From contig NZ_FNCI01000002.1 in assembly GCF_900100755.1 (NCBI RefSeq), positions 62,001 to 126,000 on the forward strand: 64,000 nucleotides of DNA, in the 5' to 3' direction. Positions 55,463 to 64,000 of this stretch are shown one piece after another; positions within the stretch are counted from its first letter, which is position 1; the number at the start of each line of letters is the position of its first letter. Position numbers and translations under genes: made by a program. The DNA comes from Onishia taeanensis (lineage in GTDB: Bacteria; Pseudomonadota; Gammaproteobacteria; Pseudomonadales; Halomonadaceae). The notes beneath the pieces were generated by a model, which ran no database searches, was not told the DNA's origin, and worked only from the letters and a program-made list of their open reading frames with translations.

Positions 55463-56524
55463 ATGGCACAGGACGACAATCGCTCCAAGGCTTTGAACGC
55501 GGCGCTTACCCAGATCGATCGCCAGTTCGGCAAGGGCACCGTGATGCGCCTGGGCGACGCGCCGCGCGTGGTGATGCCTTCGGTTTCCACCGGCTCGCTG
55601 GGCCTGGATATCGCACTGGGCATCGGCGGGCTGCCGCTGGGCCGGGTCGTCGAGATCTACGGGCCGGAATCCTCGGGCAAGACCACCCTGACGCTGTCGG
55701 TAATCGCCCAGGCCCAGAAGCAAGGCAAGACCTGCGCCTTCGTCGACGCCGAGCACGCGCTGGACCCGAGCTACGCCGAGAAGCTGGGCGTCAACCTCGA
55801 TGACCTGCTGGTCTCGCAGCCGGATAACGGCGAGCAGGCGCTGGAAATCTGCGACATGCTGGTGCGCTCCGGCGGTGTCGACGTGATCATCGTCGACTCG
55901 GTGGCGGCGCTGACGCCACGGGCCGAGATCGAAGGCGAGATGGGCGATTCCCACGTCGGCCTGCAGGCACGCCTGATGTCACAGGCGCTGCGCAAGATCA
56001 CCGGCAACATCAAGAACGCCAACTGCATGGTGGTGTTCATCAACCAGATCCGCATGAAGATCGGGGTGATGTTCGGCAGCCCCGAGACCACCACCGGCGG
56101 CAACGCCCTGAAGTTCTACTCCAGCGTGCGCCTGGACATCCGTCGCACCGGCTCGGTGAAGCAGGGCGACGAGGTGACCGGCAACGAGACCCGCGTCAAG
56201 GTGGTCAAGAACAAGACGGCGCCGCCGTTCCGCCAGGCCGAGTTCCAGATCCTCTACGGCAAGGGCATCTACCATGCCGGCGAAGTGGTCGACCTGGGCG
56301 TGCAGTGCAACCTGGTCGACAAGGCCGGCGCCTGGTACAGCTACAAGGGCAGCAAGATCGGTCAGGGCAAGGCCAATGCCGCCCAGTACCTCGAGGACAA
56401 CCCGGCGATCATGGAAGAGATCGAGAGCCAGATCCGCGATCAGTTGCTGGCCAAGGCCGAACCGAAGGATGACAAGGCCGAAAGCGAAGCCGTGGCCAGC
56501 GACGAGCTCGACGACAAGGCCTGA
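55463..56524 (+). CDS. recA: Recombinase RecA
   Basis: RecA drives homologous pairing and triggers LexA self-cleavage. The 353 residues start [19 protein letters not shown]; Walker [22 protein letters not shown], and the DNA-binding loop regions [10 protein letters not shown] and [12 protein letters not shown] are conserved. The C-terminal tail is acidic. AGGAGG is seven bases before the ATG. A LexA box lies in the leader. recX follows after three bases. Confidence 0.98.
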   Translation: MAQDDNRSKALNAALTQIDRQFGKGTVMRLGDAPRVVMPSVSTGSLGLDIALGIGGLPLGRVVEIYGPESSGKTTLTLSVIAQAQKQGKTCAFVDAEHALDPSYAEKLGVNLDDLLVSQPDNGEQALEICDMLVRSGGVDVIIVDSVAALTPRAEIEGEMGDSHVGLQARLMSQALRKITGNIKNANCMVVFINQIRMKIGVMFGSPETTTGGNALKFYSSVRLDIRRTGSVKQGDEVTGNETRVKVVKNKTAPPFRQAEFQILYGKGIYHAGEVVDLGVQCNLVDKAGAWYSYKGSKIGQGKANAAQYLEDNPAIMEEIESQIRDQLLAKAEPKDDKAESEAVASDELDDKA

Positions 56525-56527
56525 TCC

Positions 56528-57025
56528 ATGGCGTTCGAGTCCGGCAAGGCGACACGTGGCGGTGGCGGCGATCAGCCGTCACCCCGTGACGACGCCATTC
56601 GGCTGCTGGCGCGGCGAGAGTATTCCCGGTACGAGCTCGAGAGCCGCCTGTCAGCCAAGGGGCATGCTCACGGAGACGTGGCGGCCTGCCTCGATGCGCT
56701 GGCCGAGCAGGGCCTGCAGTCGGACGAGCGCTTCGCCGAGCACTTCGTGCGCTCCCGCATCCAGCGGGGCCAAGGCCCACGCAAGGTGCGCGCCGAATTG
56801 GATCAGCGCGGCGTGGGCCGGGACACGGTCGGCCGCGCCCTCGAAGATGCCGAGGTCGACTGGTATCAGCTGGCCGCCGAGACCCTGGCGCGTCGCTTCA
56901 GCGATCCCGGTGACGCACCCAAGGAGCGTGCCAAGCGCGAACGCTTCCTTGCCGGCCGCGGTTTCGACTTCGACCAGCTCAAATACGCCCTGTCCCATGC
57001 CTGGGACGCCAACGAGCTCGACTAG
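56528..57025 (+). CDS. recX: Regulatory protein RecX
   Basis: RecX binds RecA filaments and limits their activity. The 165-residue protein is made of three-helix repeats: AIRLLARREYSRYELESRL, LAEQGLQSDERFAEHFVRSR and GRGFDFDQLKYAL mark successive repeats, with a polar N-terminal tail of about 20 residues. It begins three bases after recA, so its level should track recA under SOS control. Confidence 0.93.
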   Translation: MAFESGKATRGGGGDQPSPRDDAIRLLARREYSRYELESRLSAKGHAHGDVAACLDALAEQGLQSDERFAEHFVRSRIQRGQGPRKVRAELDQRGVGRDTVGRALEDAEVDWYQLAAETLARRFSDPGDAPKERAKRERFLAGRGFDFDQLKYALSHAWDANELD

Positions 57026-57160
57026 CCCGCGTTTCCCCCCTGAAAGTTTTCTGACGACTCGTTATACTCCAAGGTTTGCGACGACACCGGCGTGCCGTGT
57101 CGGTCCGCTTCGGCGGCCGCTCGCCCGCAGCGTCAACACGCTTATCGCCACGGACTTGAT

Positions 57161-59770
57161 ATGAAAAGCGCAGAGATCAGACAGGCCTTTCTGACCTTCT
57201 TTGAGGAGCAGGGACATTCCATCGTGCCGTCCAGCTCGCTGGTGCCGGACAACGACCCGACCCTGCTGTTCACCAACGCCGGAATGGTGCCCTTCAAGGA
57301 CGTTTTCCTGGGGCGCGACCCGCGTCCCTATGTGCGCGCCACCTCGGCCCAGCGCTGCGTGCGCGCCGGCGGCAAGCACAACGACTTGGATAACGTCGGC
57401 TACACCGCGCGGCACCACACCTTCTTCGAGATGCTGGGTAACTTCAGCTTCGGCGACTACTTCAAGCGCGAAGCCATCCAGTTCGCCTGGACCTTCCTGA
57501 CCGAGCGTCTAGGGCTGCCGGCCGACAAGCTGTGGGTCACCGTGCACATAAGCGATGACGAGGCCGAGCGCATCTGGAAAGACGAGATCGGCATCGATCC
57601 CGAGCGTTTCTCTAAGCTCGACGAGGACAACTTCTGGCAGATGGGCGATACCGGTCCCTGCGGACCGTCCTCGGAAATCTTCTTCGATCATGGCCCCGAG
57701 GTCTGGGGTGGCCCTCCCGGGAGCCCGGAAGAAGATGGCGATCGCTACATCGAGATCTGGAACCTGGTGTTCATGCAGTTCGATCGCGATGCACAGGGCA
57801 ACATGAACCCGCTGCCCAAGCCGTCCATCGATACCGGCATGGGGCTCGAGCGGGTGGCTGCCGTGCTGCAGGGCGTTCACTCGAACTACGAGATCGACCT
57901 ATTCCAGAACCTGCTGGCGGCCGCCGCCGAGGCGACCGGCCATCGCGATACCAGTTCCCCGTCGCTGCGAGTGATCGCCGACCATATCCGTTCCTGCGCC
58001 TTCCTGATTGTCGACGGCGTGCTGCCGTCCAACGAGGGGCGCGGCTACGTGCTGCGCCGGATCATCCGCCGTGCGGTACGCCACGGTCACAAGCTGGGCG
58101 CCGAGGGCAGCTTCTTCCATACCCTGGTAGCGGCGCTTGACGCTGAGATGGGCGAGGCCTATCCGGAACTGCGCCAGGCTCGCGCTCAGATCGAGACGGT
58201 GCTGGCCAAGGAAGAGGCGCAGTTTGCCCGTACCCTGGATCACGGCATGGGCCTTCTGACCGAGGCGCTTAACGCCCTCGAGGGCGACGTGCTGCCCGGC
58301 GAGACGGTCTTCAAGCTCTATGACACCTACGGCTTCCCGTATGACCTGACGGCCGACGTCTGCCGCGAGCGCGGCGTGTCTCTCGACGAGGCCGGCTTCC
58401 AGGCGGCGCTCGAAGCCCAGCGTGAACGGGCGCGTGCAGCCAGCCAGTTCGGCGCCGACTACGGCGTTACTCTGGAACTCGACGGTGAGACTGCCTTTAC
58501 CGGCTACGACCGTCTCAAGGACGAAGCCAGGATCACCGCGCTGGTCGATACCGAAGGCAACGAGCTGGCGGCACTGGAAGAAGGCCAGAAGGGCGTAGTG
58601 GTGCTCGACCGCACGCCTTTCTATGCGGAGTCCGGCGGCCAGGTCGGCGATACCGGCTACCTCGTGGTCGATGGCGGGCGCTTCCAGGTCACCGACACCC
58701 AGAAACAGGCCGGCCACCACCTGCACCAGGGCGTGATGGTCGAGGGCAGCCTCGAGGTGGGCGCCACGGTAACGCCGACGGTCGATGCCAGCCTGCGTGC
58801 CGCCACGGTGCGTAACCACTCGGCGACCCACCTGCTCCATCAAGCGCTGCGCATGGTGCTCGGCGAGCATGTCCAGCAGAAGGGCTCGCTGGTCAGCGCC
58901 GAGCGTCTGCGCTTCGACTTCAGCCACCTGGAGGCGGTAACCGCCCAGGAGCTCGCCGAGATCGAGGCCATCGTCAATGCGCAGGTGCTGGCAAATGCGC
59001 CGACTCAGATCGAGAACATGACCCTCGACGAGGCCAAGGCCAAGGGCGCCGCCGCGCTGTTCGAGGCCAAGTACGCCGACAATGTGCGGGTGCTGACCAT
59101 CGGCGCCGACGACTTCTCGGTAGAGCTGTGTGGCGGCACTCACGTGGCCCGCAGCGGCGACATCGGCTGCTTCCATATCATCGCCGAGACCGGCATCGCC
59201 TCGGGCGTGCGTCGCATCGAAGCCATCACCGGCGAGGCGGCCCTGGCCTACTTCCAGGGGCAGGAAGCACAGCTAACGCGGGTCGGCGAGCGCCTCAAGG
59301 CCAAGCCCGAGCAGGTCGAAAGCCGCGTCGAGTCACTGCTCGAGCGCAATCGTAGCCTCGAGAAGGAGCTCGAGCGCCTCAAGGCCAAGCTGGCCTCGAG
59401 CGCAGGTAACGACATGTTGAGCGACGCTCAGGACATCGCCGGGGTTCGCCTGCTCGCCAAGCAACTAGAGGGCGTGTCCGGCAAGGAGCTGCGTACCGTG
59501 ATGGACCAGCTCAAGCAAAAGCTAGGCTCCGGCGTAGTGGTACTGGGGGTGGCCGATGCCGAGAGTGGCAAGGTCAGTCTGATCGCCGGTGTCACCAATG
59601 ACCTGACTGGACGTCTCAAGGCTGGCGATCTCGTCAAGCACGTGGCCGCCCAGGTGGGTGGCAAGGGCGGCGGCCGCGCCGATATGGCGCAGGCCGGGGG
59701 TAGCGATCCCGAGGCCCTTCCAGGGGCCCTGGCCGGTGTGCCGGCCTGGGTAGAGGAGCAGCTGGGCTAG
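57161..59770 (+). CDS. alaS: Alanyl-tRNA synthetase
   Basis: AlaS charges tRNA-Ala and edits mischarged serine and glycine. The 869 residues start [19 protein letters not shown]; the class II core has [18 protein letters not shown], followed by the editing domain with the zinc-type motifs [11 protein letters not shown] and [13 protein letters not shown], and the C-terminal coiled coil and C-Ala domain. I use the ATG at 57161; the upstream 23-codon extension is not conserved. Order recA-recX-alaS is the same as in E. coli. Confidence 0.97.
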   Translation: MKSAEIRQAFLTFFEEQGHSIVPSSSLVPDNDPTLLFTNAGMVPFKDVFLGRDPRPYVRATSAQRCVRAGGKHNDLDNVGYTARHHTFFEMLGNFSFGDYFKREAIQFAWTFLTERLGLPADKLWVTVHISDDEAERIWKDEIGIDPERFSKLDEDNFWQMGDTGPCGPSSEIFFDHGPEVWGGPPGSPEEDGDRYIEIWNLVFMQFDRDAQGNMNPLPKPSIDTGMGLERVAAVLQGVHSNYEIDLFQNLLAAAAEATGHRDTSSPSLRVIADHIRSCAFLIVDGVLPSNEGRGYVLRRIIRRAVRHGHKLGAEGSFFHTLVAALDAEMGEAYPELRQARAQIETVLAKEEAQFARTLDHGMGLLTEALNALEGDVLPGETVFKLYDTYGFPYDLTADVCRERGVSLDEAGFQAALEAQRERARAASQFGADYGVTLELDGETAFTGYDRLKDEARITALVDTEGNELAALEEGQKGVVVLDRTPFYAESGGQVGDTGYLVVDGGRFQVTDTQKQAGHHLHQGVMVEGSLEVGATVTPTVDASLRAATVRNHSATHLLHQALRMVLGEHVQQKGSLVSAERLRFDFSHLEAVTAQELAEIEAIVNAQVLANAPTQIENMTLDEAKAKGAAALFEAKYADNVRVLTIGADDFSVELCGGTHVARSGDIGCFHIIAETGIASGVRRIEAITGEAALAYFQGQEAQLTRVGERLKAKPEQVESRVESLLERNRSLEKELERLKAKLASSAGNDMLSDAQDIAGVRLLAKQLEGVSGKELRTVMDQLKQKLGSGVVVLGVADAESGKVSLIAGVTNDLTGRLKAGDLVKHVAAQVGGKGGGRADMAQAGGSDPEALPGALAGVPAWVEEQLG

Positions 59771-59779
59771 GCTACTCTC

Positions 59780-59818
59780 AAGGGGGTCGTGGGCTTTGCC
59801 CCGGCCCCCTTCTTGTTT
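59780..59818 (+). terminator. Intrinsic terminator of alaS
   Basis: Outer arms AAGGGGG (59780-59786) and CCCCCTT (59805-59811) with an inner GGGC/GCCC pairing are followed by CTTGTTTC. It separates alaS from lysC. Confidence 0.75.
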
Positions 59819-59873
59819 CTCGCCCGACAAACGCGTTCTTTCCTTTCATCCTTTCACTTCAAGGCAATCGCAT

Positions 59874-61127
59874 ATGGCGCTATACGTACAGAAATTCGGT
59901 GGCACCTCGGTGGGCTCGGTCGAGCGCATCAAGGCCGTGGCCGAGAAGGTCAAACGTTTCCGTGACAACGGCCATCAGGTGGTGGTGGTCGTCTCGGCGA
60001 TGAGTGGCGAGACCAACCGTCTGGTCGACCTAGCAAGCCAGATCAATGACGAGCCAACCCCGCGCGAGCTGGACATGCTGGTCTCCACCGGCGAGCAGGT
60101 CACCATCTCGCTGCTGGCCATGGCCTTGCAGAAGCTGGGCGTGCCGGCGACCTCCTATACCGGTGCCCAGGTCGGCATCCAGACCGACAGCGCCTATACC
60201 AAGGCGCGCATTCAGCGCATCGAGACCGACGATATTCAGTCCGACCTGGATGACGGCCAAGTGGTCGTGGTGGCCGGTTTCCAGGGGGTCGATGAGGAAG
60301 GCAACATCACTACCCTCGGCCGTGGCGGCTCCGATACCACCGGTGTGGCCCTGGCCGCTGCGCTGAAGGCCGATGAATGTCAGATCTATACCGATGTGGA
60401 CGGGGTATACACTACCGATCCGCGGGTCTGCTCCAAGGCGCGCCGGCTGGAGACCATCACCGTAGAGGAGATGCTCGAGCTGGCAAGCCTGGGCTCCAAG
60501 GTCCTGCAGATTCGCGCCGTCGAATTTGCCGGCAAGTACAACGTGCCGCTGCGCGTGCTCTCGAGCTTCGAAGACGGCGGTAACGGCACCCTAATCATTG
60601 CTGACACAGATGACGAAGAGGATTCCATGGAAGAACCGCTGATTTCCGGTATCGCTTTCACCGCCAACGAAGCCAAGCTGACCCTGCTCAATACCCCGGA
60701 CGTGCCGGGTGTGGCCTCGCGAATCCTCGGCCCGATCGCCGATGCCAACATCGAAATCGACATGATCGTGCAGAACGTGGCGCCGGCCGGCGACTACACC
60801 GACTTCACCTTCACGGTCGGCAAGGGCGACTACAAGCAGACCATGAAGATCCTCAAGGAGCAGGTGATTCCAGATCTGGGTGGCGGCGAACTGCGTGGCG
60901 ATGACAATATCGCCAAGGTCTCGCTGGTCGGCGTCGGCATGCGTTCCCATGCGGGCATCGCCTCCAAGATGTTCCGCGTGCTGGCTGACGAGAACATCAA
61001 CATCCGCATGGTCTCCACCTCCGAGATCAAGATCTCCGTGGTCATCGACGAGAAGCACATGGAGCTTGGGGTGCGTGCCCTGCACAAGGCCTTCGGTCTG
61101 GATAAGGATGATATTGAGCAAGAGTGA
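59874..61127 (+). CDS. lysC: Aspartate kinase, alpha/beta type
   Basis: Aspartate kinase makes aspartyl phosphate, the first step toward lysine, methionine, threonine and, in halophiles, ectoine. The 417 residues have KFGGTSVGSVERI at the N-terminus, the kinase domain with VAGFQGVDEEGNITTLGRG, and two C-terminal ACT domains (TLLNTPDVPGVASRI and KVSLVGVGMRSHAGIASKM) that bind inhibitory amino acids. The ATG at 59874 fits the family start. An in-frame ATG with its own ribosome site at 60627 could give a separate 166-residue regulatory subunit, as known for alpha/beta aspartokinases. Confidence 0.96.
   Translation: MALYVQKFGGTSVGSVERIKAVAEKVKRFRDNGHQVVVVVSAMSGETNRLVDLASQINDEPTPRELDMLVSTGEQVTISLLAMALQKLGVPATSYTGAQVGIQTDSAYTKARIQRIETDDIQSDLDDGQVVVVAGFQGVDEEGNITTLGRGGSDTTGVALAAALKADECQIYTDVDGVYTTDPRVCSKARRLETITVEEMLELASLGSKVLQIRAVEFAGKYNVPLRVLSSFEDGGNGTLIIADTDDEEDSMEEPLISGIAFTANEAKLTLLNTPDVPGVASRILGPIADANIEIDMIVQNVAPAGDYTDFTFTVGKGDYKQTMKILKEQVIPDLGGGELRGDDNIAKVSLVGVGMRSHAGIASKMFRVLADENINIRMVSTSEIKISVVIDEKHMELGVRALHKAFGLDKDDIEQE
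60627..61127 (+). CDS. Possible internally started beta subunit of aspartate kinase
   Basis: ATG 60627 is in frame with lysC and follows AAGAGGA by four to five bases. The product would be 166 residues (MEEPLISGIAFTANEA...), exactly the two ACT domains. Internal starts at this place produce the beta subunit of heterotetrameric aspartokinases in other bacteria. Whether the site is used here is unknown. Confidence 0.45.
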   Translation: MEEPLISGIAFTANEAKLTLLNTPDVPGVASRILGPIADANIEIDMIVQNVAPAGDYTDFTFTVGKGDYKQTMKILKEQVIPDLGGGELRGDDNIAKVSLVGVGMRSHAGIASKMFRVLADENINIRMVSTSEIKISVVIDEKHMELGVRALHKAFGLDKDDIEQE

Positions 61128-61170
61128 TCGCCGCTGCTGACGCCGATCACTTTCGCTAGGCTATAGTGAT

Positions 61171-61193
61171 GGTCACCACCCCAGGTGGTGGCC
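61171..61193. other. Hairpin between lysC and csrA
   Basis: Ten-base arms (61171-61180 and 61184-61193, one wobble) with a CCA loop. A -10-like TATAGT at 61162 lies just before it, so the hairpin may form the start of the csrA leader, or the end of the lysC message. Confidence 0.45.
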
Positions 61194-61338
61194 CACTTAA
61201 CAGGTCGTGAGCGGTGTCGCAAAGGAAGAGCGTTTAGGAAGGGCGTTTGGCTTGAAGCCCTGTGTCGCGCATACTCTCGCATCGCTTGGAGATAAGCGTG
61301 CATATCCCGTTGCAAGAAGTCTGAAAAGGAGATCGGTC

Positions 61339-61539
61339 ATGCTCATCCTGACCCGCCGTGTTGGCGAAACCTTGATGATTGGTGACGACGTCACCGTGAC
61401 TGTGCTGGGCGTTAAAGGGAATCAGGTACGCATTGGCGTAAATGCCCCCAAAGATGTCGCGGTACATCGTGAAGAAATCTATCAGCGTATCCAGCGCGAG
61501 AATACCGAGGAAGACGGCGAGCAGGAGCCGTTGGCGTAA
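61339..61539 (+). CDS. csrA: Carbon storage regulator CsrA
   Basis: CsrA dimers bind GGA motifs in mRNA leaders and change translation and decay. The 66-residue protein is complete: [20 protein letters not shown] with Arg6 region intact, [16 protein letters not shown] with the RNA-binding Arg44, and a short acidic tail. AAGGAG lies eight bases before the ATG at 61339. The frame is open back to 61207, but without a ribosome site. The leader has GGA at 61224, 61237, 61286 and in the ribosome site (61328), suggesting self-repression. alaS-(lysC)-csrA-tRNA order is conserved. Confidence 0.97.
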   Translation: MLILTRRVGETLMIGDDVTVTVLGVKGNQVRIGVNAPKDVAVHREEIYQRIQRENTEEDGEQEPLA

Positions 61540-61752
61540 TCCCCGGGACACCCGTGGCGTTGTTAGCCCCTGGTGTGAAGTAAGATGCCTGCATATGGTA
61601 AGCAGTGGTCGATAAAGTGTGGTAGGCTATCGCCGCTGGGTTGCAGGAGTGGTAGTAAAACACTCGGAGCCCGGCAAACCGTGATCAAGCGTTCGTTGTG
61701 AGTTTCAGACGTGTCCTGATCGCGGTAAGCGCAAAAAAGTTGCCAGAAGGGT

Positions 61753-61782
61753 TGGACAAACACCTTCAGAAACGGTAACATA
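61753..61782 (+). promoter_or_regulatory. Candidate promoter of the tRNA genes
   Basis: TTGGAC (61753-61758) and TAACAT (61777-61782) are 18 bp apart and end 17 bases before tRNA-Ser. The GC-rich discriminator after the -10 (ACGCGCC) is typical of stable-RNA promoters under stringent control. Confidence 0.55.
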
Positions 61783-61799
61783 CGCGCCGTGTTGATGAG

Positions 61800-61892
61800 G
61801 GAGAGGTGGCCGAGTGGCTGAAGGCGCTCCCCTGCTAAGGGAGTATGGGGTTTATAGCCTCATCGAGGGTTCGAATCCCTCTCTCTCCGCCA
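61800..61892 (+). tRNA. tRNA-Ser (anticodon GCT)
   Basis: A 93-base class II tRNA. The acceptor arms pair (GGAGAGG at 61800 with TCTCTCC at 61882-61888, one wobble); the anticodon stem CTCCC/GGGAG surrounds the loop CTGCTAA with anticodon GCT at 61834-61836. A long variable arm, a T arm (GAGGG-TTCGAAT-CCCTC) and an encoded CCA end are present. It reads AGC/AGU. In E. coli csrA is also followed by tRNA-Ser(GCT). Confidence 0.97.
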
Positions 61893-61948
61893 TTAACTGC
61901 GATTCGTCGCAGTGTCATCATCACAACGAAGATGCAGTGCACAAGCAC

Positions 61949-62025
61949 GCGCCCGTAGCTCAGCTGGATAGAGTATCTGACTACGAATCAGAGAGTCGGA
62001 GGTTCGAATCCTCCCGGGCGCGCCA
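61949..62025 (+). tRNA. tRNA-Arg (anticodon ACG), copy 1
   Basis: A 77-base tRNA with perfect acceptor pairing (GCGCCCG and CGGGCGC), anticodon ACG at 61983-61985 in the loop CTACGAA, a T arm with GGTTCGAATCC, and encoded CCA. The wobble A is normally changed to inosine by TadA, so it reads CGU, CGC and CGA. It parallels the argVYZQ repeats behind csrA in E. coli. Confidence 0.97.
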
Positions 62026-62112
62026 TCTTCTCTCCAGCGTGAAAGTCATTTCTCGCCGGATGCTGGATTGCGGTCTAGATGGCTGTCTTCCAACACGAGC
62101 AATACCCGATAC

Positions 62113-62189
62113 GCGCCCGTAGCTCAGCTGGATAGAGTATCTGACTACGAATCAGAGGGTCGGAGGTTCGAATCCTCCCGGGCGCGCCA
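62113..62189 (+). tRNA. tRNA-Arg (anticodon ACG), copy 2
   Basis: Identical to copy 1 except for one base in the variable region (AGAGGG here, AGAGAG in copy 1), CCA encoded. The 87 bases between the two copies are not repeated, so this is not a very recent tandem duplication. Confidence 0.97.
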
Positions 62190-62195
62190 GATTTC

Positions 62196-62222
62196 AACCC
62201 GTCCTTTCGAGGGCGGGTTTCG
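62196..62222 (+). terminator. Intrinsic terminator of the tRNA cluster
   Basis: Ten-base arms (62196-62205 and 62210-62219, one wobble) with a TTCG-type loop, followed by TCGTGTTT. Confidence 0.7.
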
Positions 62223-62735
62223 TGTTTCTAGCCTCGCTATCCTTCGGTAGTCCAGGCTCCTTCCGTCGTTTTTGATATAGCACTTGATTCCTTCTTGATA
62301 CCGCCCCGGCGTTACCAGCCCACACTGGTGATCCAGGCATGATCCCTCATGCGTCGTCTCCATCGCGAGCGGTGCATTTTTTGCCTACCTCTTTTGATGC
62401 GTAGCATCGACCCGTTACTGCGCGCTCTTGGCGGTCAGGCTGTCGATGAAGGTCCTATACAAACCGCGCCCTACTCAAAGCGCTATTCAACGCCCTACTC
62501 TTGAACTCGGGTCTTGGCGCTTACTGAGTGCCGTATAGCCGGACTAGCGTTTGGCGCGACGGGGCGCGCGCTTGCCGGCGCCGTCGGGCGAGACATTCGG
62601 TGGCTGGCGGCTTGGGCGTGTTTCATTCCCAATGGAGTCACCGTGCCCGTCTAAAGTCGCTCTGTTTTTGGTGGTAATTTGACGATAAAGTGTCTATAAA
62701 TTGTCATAACAAGAATTCAACAAGAGAGGACGCCA
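62223..62735. other. Intergenic region before pxpA (about 510 bp), no gene seen
   Basis: No open frame with a ribosome site is convincing on either strand; frames reaching in from the tRNA genes are artefacts. The last 60 bases turn AT-rich and hold a possible promoter (TTGACG at 62679, with TGTCAT 17 bp later) and TATAAA at 62695. Near-repeats TGTCTATAA and TGTCATAAC at about 62690-62709 could be a regulator site. No attachment site or integrase was found despite the tRNA genes. Confidence 0.5.
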
Positions 62736-63491
62736 ATGACCAGACTGCTGCTCAACGCCGATATGGGCGAAAGCTTCGGCCCCTGGAAAATGGGGCTAGA
62801 TCACGAGGTCATGCCGGTCGTCGATCTGGCCAACGTAGCCTGCGGCTTTCATGCCTCGGACCCGGATACCATGCGTGCCACCGTCCGCCTGGCCGCTCAA
62901 CACGACGTCACGGTCGGGGCGCACCCGGCGTATCCCGACCTGGTTGGTTTCGGTCGTCGCTCGATTGCCTGCTCGAGCGAGGAAATCGAGAATCTGGTGC
63001 TTTATCAGATCGGCGCGTTGGCCGCGATGTGCCGCGCCGAGGGGGCGCGGCTGGGCTATGTGAAGCCTCATGGCGCCCTCTACAACGACATGATGCGCGA
63101 TCCTGCCAAGCTCGCCGCCGTGATGCGTGCCCTCAAGGCCTTCGATGCCGACTTGCCGCTGATGGTGATGGCGACCCGCGACCCCTCGTCGGCCCGTTCC
63201 TTGGCGGCAGAGCATGGCCTTACCCTGTGGCTCGAAGCTTTCGCCGATCGCGCCTACGATGCCGAGGGGCGGCTGGTCAGCCGCCGTGAGCCCGGCGCCG
63301 TACATCACGACGCCGAGGTGATCGTCGACCAGGCTAAGCGAATCGCCACCGGCGCGCCCCTCACCGCTTCCGACGGCAGTGAGCTGGTACTCGAAGCCGA
63401 TACCCTTTGCGTGCACGGTGACAACCCGGAGTCGGTCGCCGCGGTCAAGGCGATCCGTCAGGCTCTGATGGATATCGAGGCCGCCTCATGA
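62736..63491 (+). CDS. pxpA: 5-oxoprolinase subunit A
   Basis: PxpA (LamB/YcsF family) acts with PxpB and PxpC in ATP-dependent opening of 5-oxoproline to glutamate, removing a damage product of glutamine. The 251 residues start [16 protein letters not shown], with [31 protein letters not shown] and [12 protein letters not shown] conserved. The ribosome site GAGAGGA is just upstream. Its stop overlaps the pxpB ATG by one to three bases (ATGA), so the two are coupled; pxpC should lie beyond the window. Confidence 0.95.
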   Translation: MTRLLLNADMGESFGPWKMGLDHEVMPVVDLANVACGFHASDPDTMRATVRLAAQHDVTVGAHPAYPDLVGFGRRSIACSSEEIENLVLYQIGALAAMCRAEGARLGYVKPHGALYNDMMRDPAKLAAVMRALKAFDADLPLMVMATRDPSSARSLAAEHGLTLWLEAFADRAYDAEGRLVSRREPGAVHHDAEVIVDQAKRIATGAPLTASDGSELVLEADTLCVHGDNPESVAAVKAIRQALMDIEAAS

Positions 63492-64000
63492 GGCTGCCCC
63501 GTCTCGAGAATGCGGGCGTGGATGCCTGGTTGGTGCGCCTCTTCGACAGCATCGATGAAGCCAATATGCCGTGGCTGATGGCGCTGTGTCGCCGCTGTGA
63601 AGACGCCTTCGGAACGGCGCTGGTCGATCTGGTGCCATCCTATACCACCCTGCTGGTGCACTATGACGCCGCGCGGCTCTCGGCAGATGAGGCCCGCAGT
63701 TGCTTGGCGAGCATCCTTGCCGACCTGCACCCGGATGAAGACGCCGCGGCAGGTGCCATCAAGGAGCTGCCGGTCTGGTACGACAAGAGCGTGGGTCCCG
63801 AACTCGAACGCCTGATGGCGGCCACCGGACTCGACCGCCAGGCGCTGGTCGAGCTGCATGCAGGCCACGAATACCGTGTCTTCGCGCTGGGGTTTGCGCC
63901 GGGTTTCGCCTTCATGGGCAGCCTCGATGAGCGCCTTGCAATGCCCAGGCTCGACACCCCGCGTCAGCGGGTGCCGGCCGGTAGCGTCGCGGTGGCCGGG
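63488..64000 (+). CDS. pxpB: 5-oxoprolinase subunit B (partial, runs off the window)
   Basis: The KipI/PxpB-family subunit works with PxpC. The 171 visible residues show [13 protein letters not shown] early and the conserved [21 protein letters not shown] (motif [10 protein letters not shown]) followed by [14 protein letters not shown]. The frame is open to the end of the window, so the C-terminus is missing only because the sequence stops. The start overlaps the pxpA stop by four bases. Confidence 0.93.
   Translation, partial: MRLPRLENAGVDAWLVRLFDSIDEANMPWLMALCRRCEDAFGTALVDLVPSYTTLLVHYDAARLSADEARSCLASILADLHPDEDAAAGAIKELPVWYDKSVGPELERLMAATGLDRQALVELHAGHEYRVFALGFAPGFAFMGSLDERLAMPRLDTPRQRVPAGSVAVAG

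Noticed and set aside
61207..61338. A 44-codon N-terminal extension of csrA
   Set aside because: No ribosome site at 61207; CsrA proteins start at MLILTRR, which has AAGGAG at the right distance.
61814..62250. Short open frames over the tRNA genes, with translations such as APVAQLDRVSDYES
   Set aside because: These are translations of tRNA-Arg sequence, a familiar artefact.
61893..62735. Possible integration site of a mobile element at the tRNA genes
   Set aside because: No integrase, no repeated tRNA 3' end fragment and no phage-like genes are visible on either side within the window.

Overview
The window is a GC-rich, gene-dense stretch of a gammaproteobacterial chromosome. Gene content and order point to the Halomonadaceae (Halomonas or a near relative), with many Pseudomonas-like blocks: priA/rpmE/malic enzyme/PBP1A/pilMNOPQ/aroKB/gltBD, ubiE-ubiJ-ubiB-hisE-tatABC, hslVU, SPOR protein-argS. 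The right end matches the enterobacterial order pncC-recA-recX-alaS-csrA-tRNA-Ser-tRNA-Arg. I see no phage, transposase, CRISPR array or defence island. The protein-coding part is almost entirely core metabolism, and the unusual material lies between the genes.

Layout. 1-2.4 kb: accA and tilS. 2.4-8.8 kb: ppx (minus), rho, then ubiD-fre-folM. 8.8-10.9 kb: a 41-residue membrane ORF ending in a 15-bp tandem repeat, then a two-part aromatic-codon leader before a DAHP synthase gene. 11-20 kb (minus): hemB-ppk1, the ubiE-ubiJ-ubiB-hisE-tatA-tatB-tatC cluster, and a DUF971 gene. 20-27 kb (minus): hslV-hslU, argS-SPOR gene, priA. 27-32.7 kb: rpmE and a malic enzyme (plus), then a DUF481 outer-membrane-type gene and PBP1A (minus). 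32.9-46.1 kb (plus): pilMNOPQ-aroK-aroB, then gltB-gltD. 46.1-51 kb: a long palindromic element, pyrG-kdsA-eno, and a CsrB/RsmZ-type regulatory RNA. 51-55 kb: fdxA and mutS (minus), pncC. 55-62.2 kb: recA-recX, alaS, lysC, csrA, and three tRNAs. 62.7-64 kb: pxpA and the start of pxpB.

How the genes connect. DAHP synthase, AroK and AroB are three steps of the shikimate pathway. UbiD, UbiE, UbiJ and UbiB all serve ubiquinone biosynthesis. Ppk1 and Ppx make and degrade polyphosphate. GltBD makes glutamate; PyrG uses glutamine. PilMNOPQ forms the type IV pilus alignment complex and secretin.

The most interesting signals are: (1) two tandem leader ORFs with aromatic codon runs before the DAHP synthase gene, the first with a textbook terminator/antiterminator pair, the second ending in an ATGA overlap with the enzyme's start; (2) an unannotated CsrB/RsmZ-like RNA with at least eleven GGA motifs and a GacA-type upstream box, about 10 kb from csrA; (3) a roughly 200-bp closed, multi-helix palindromic element between gltD and pyrG; (4) tandem 3'-end duplications that carry stop codons; (5) an in-frame internal start in lysC.
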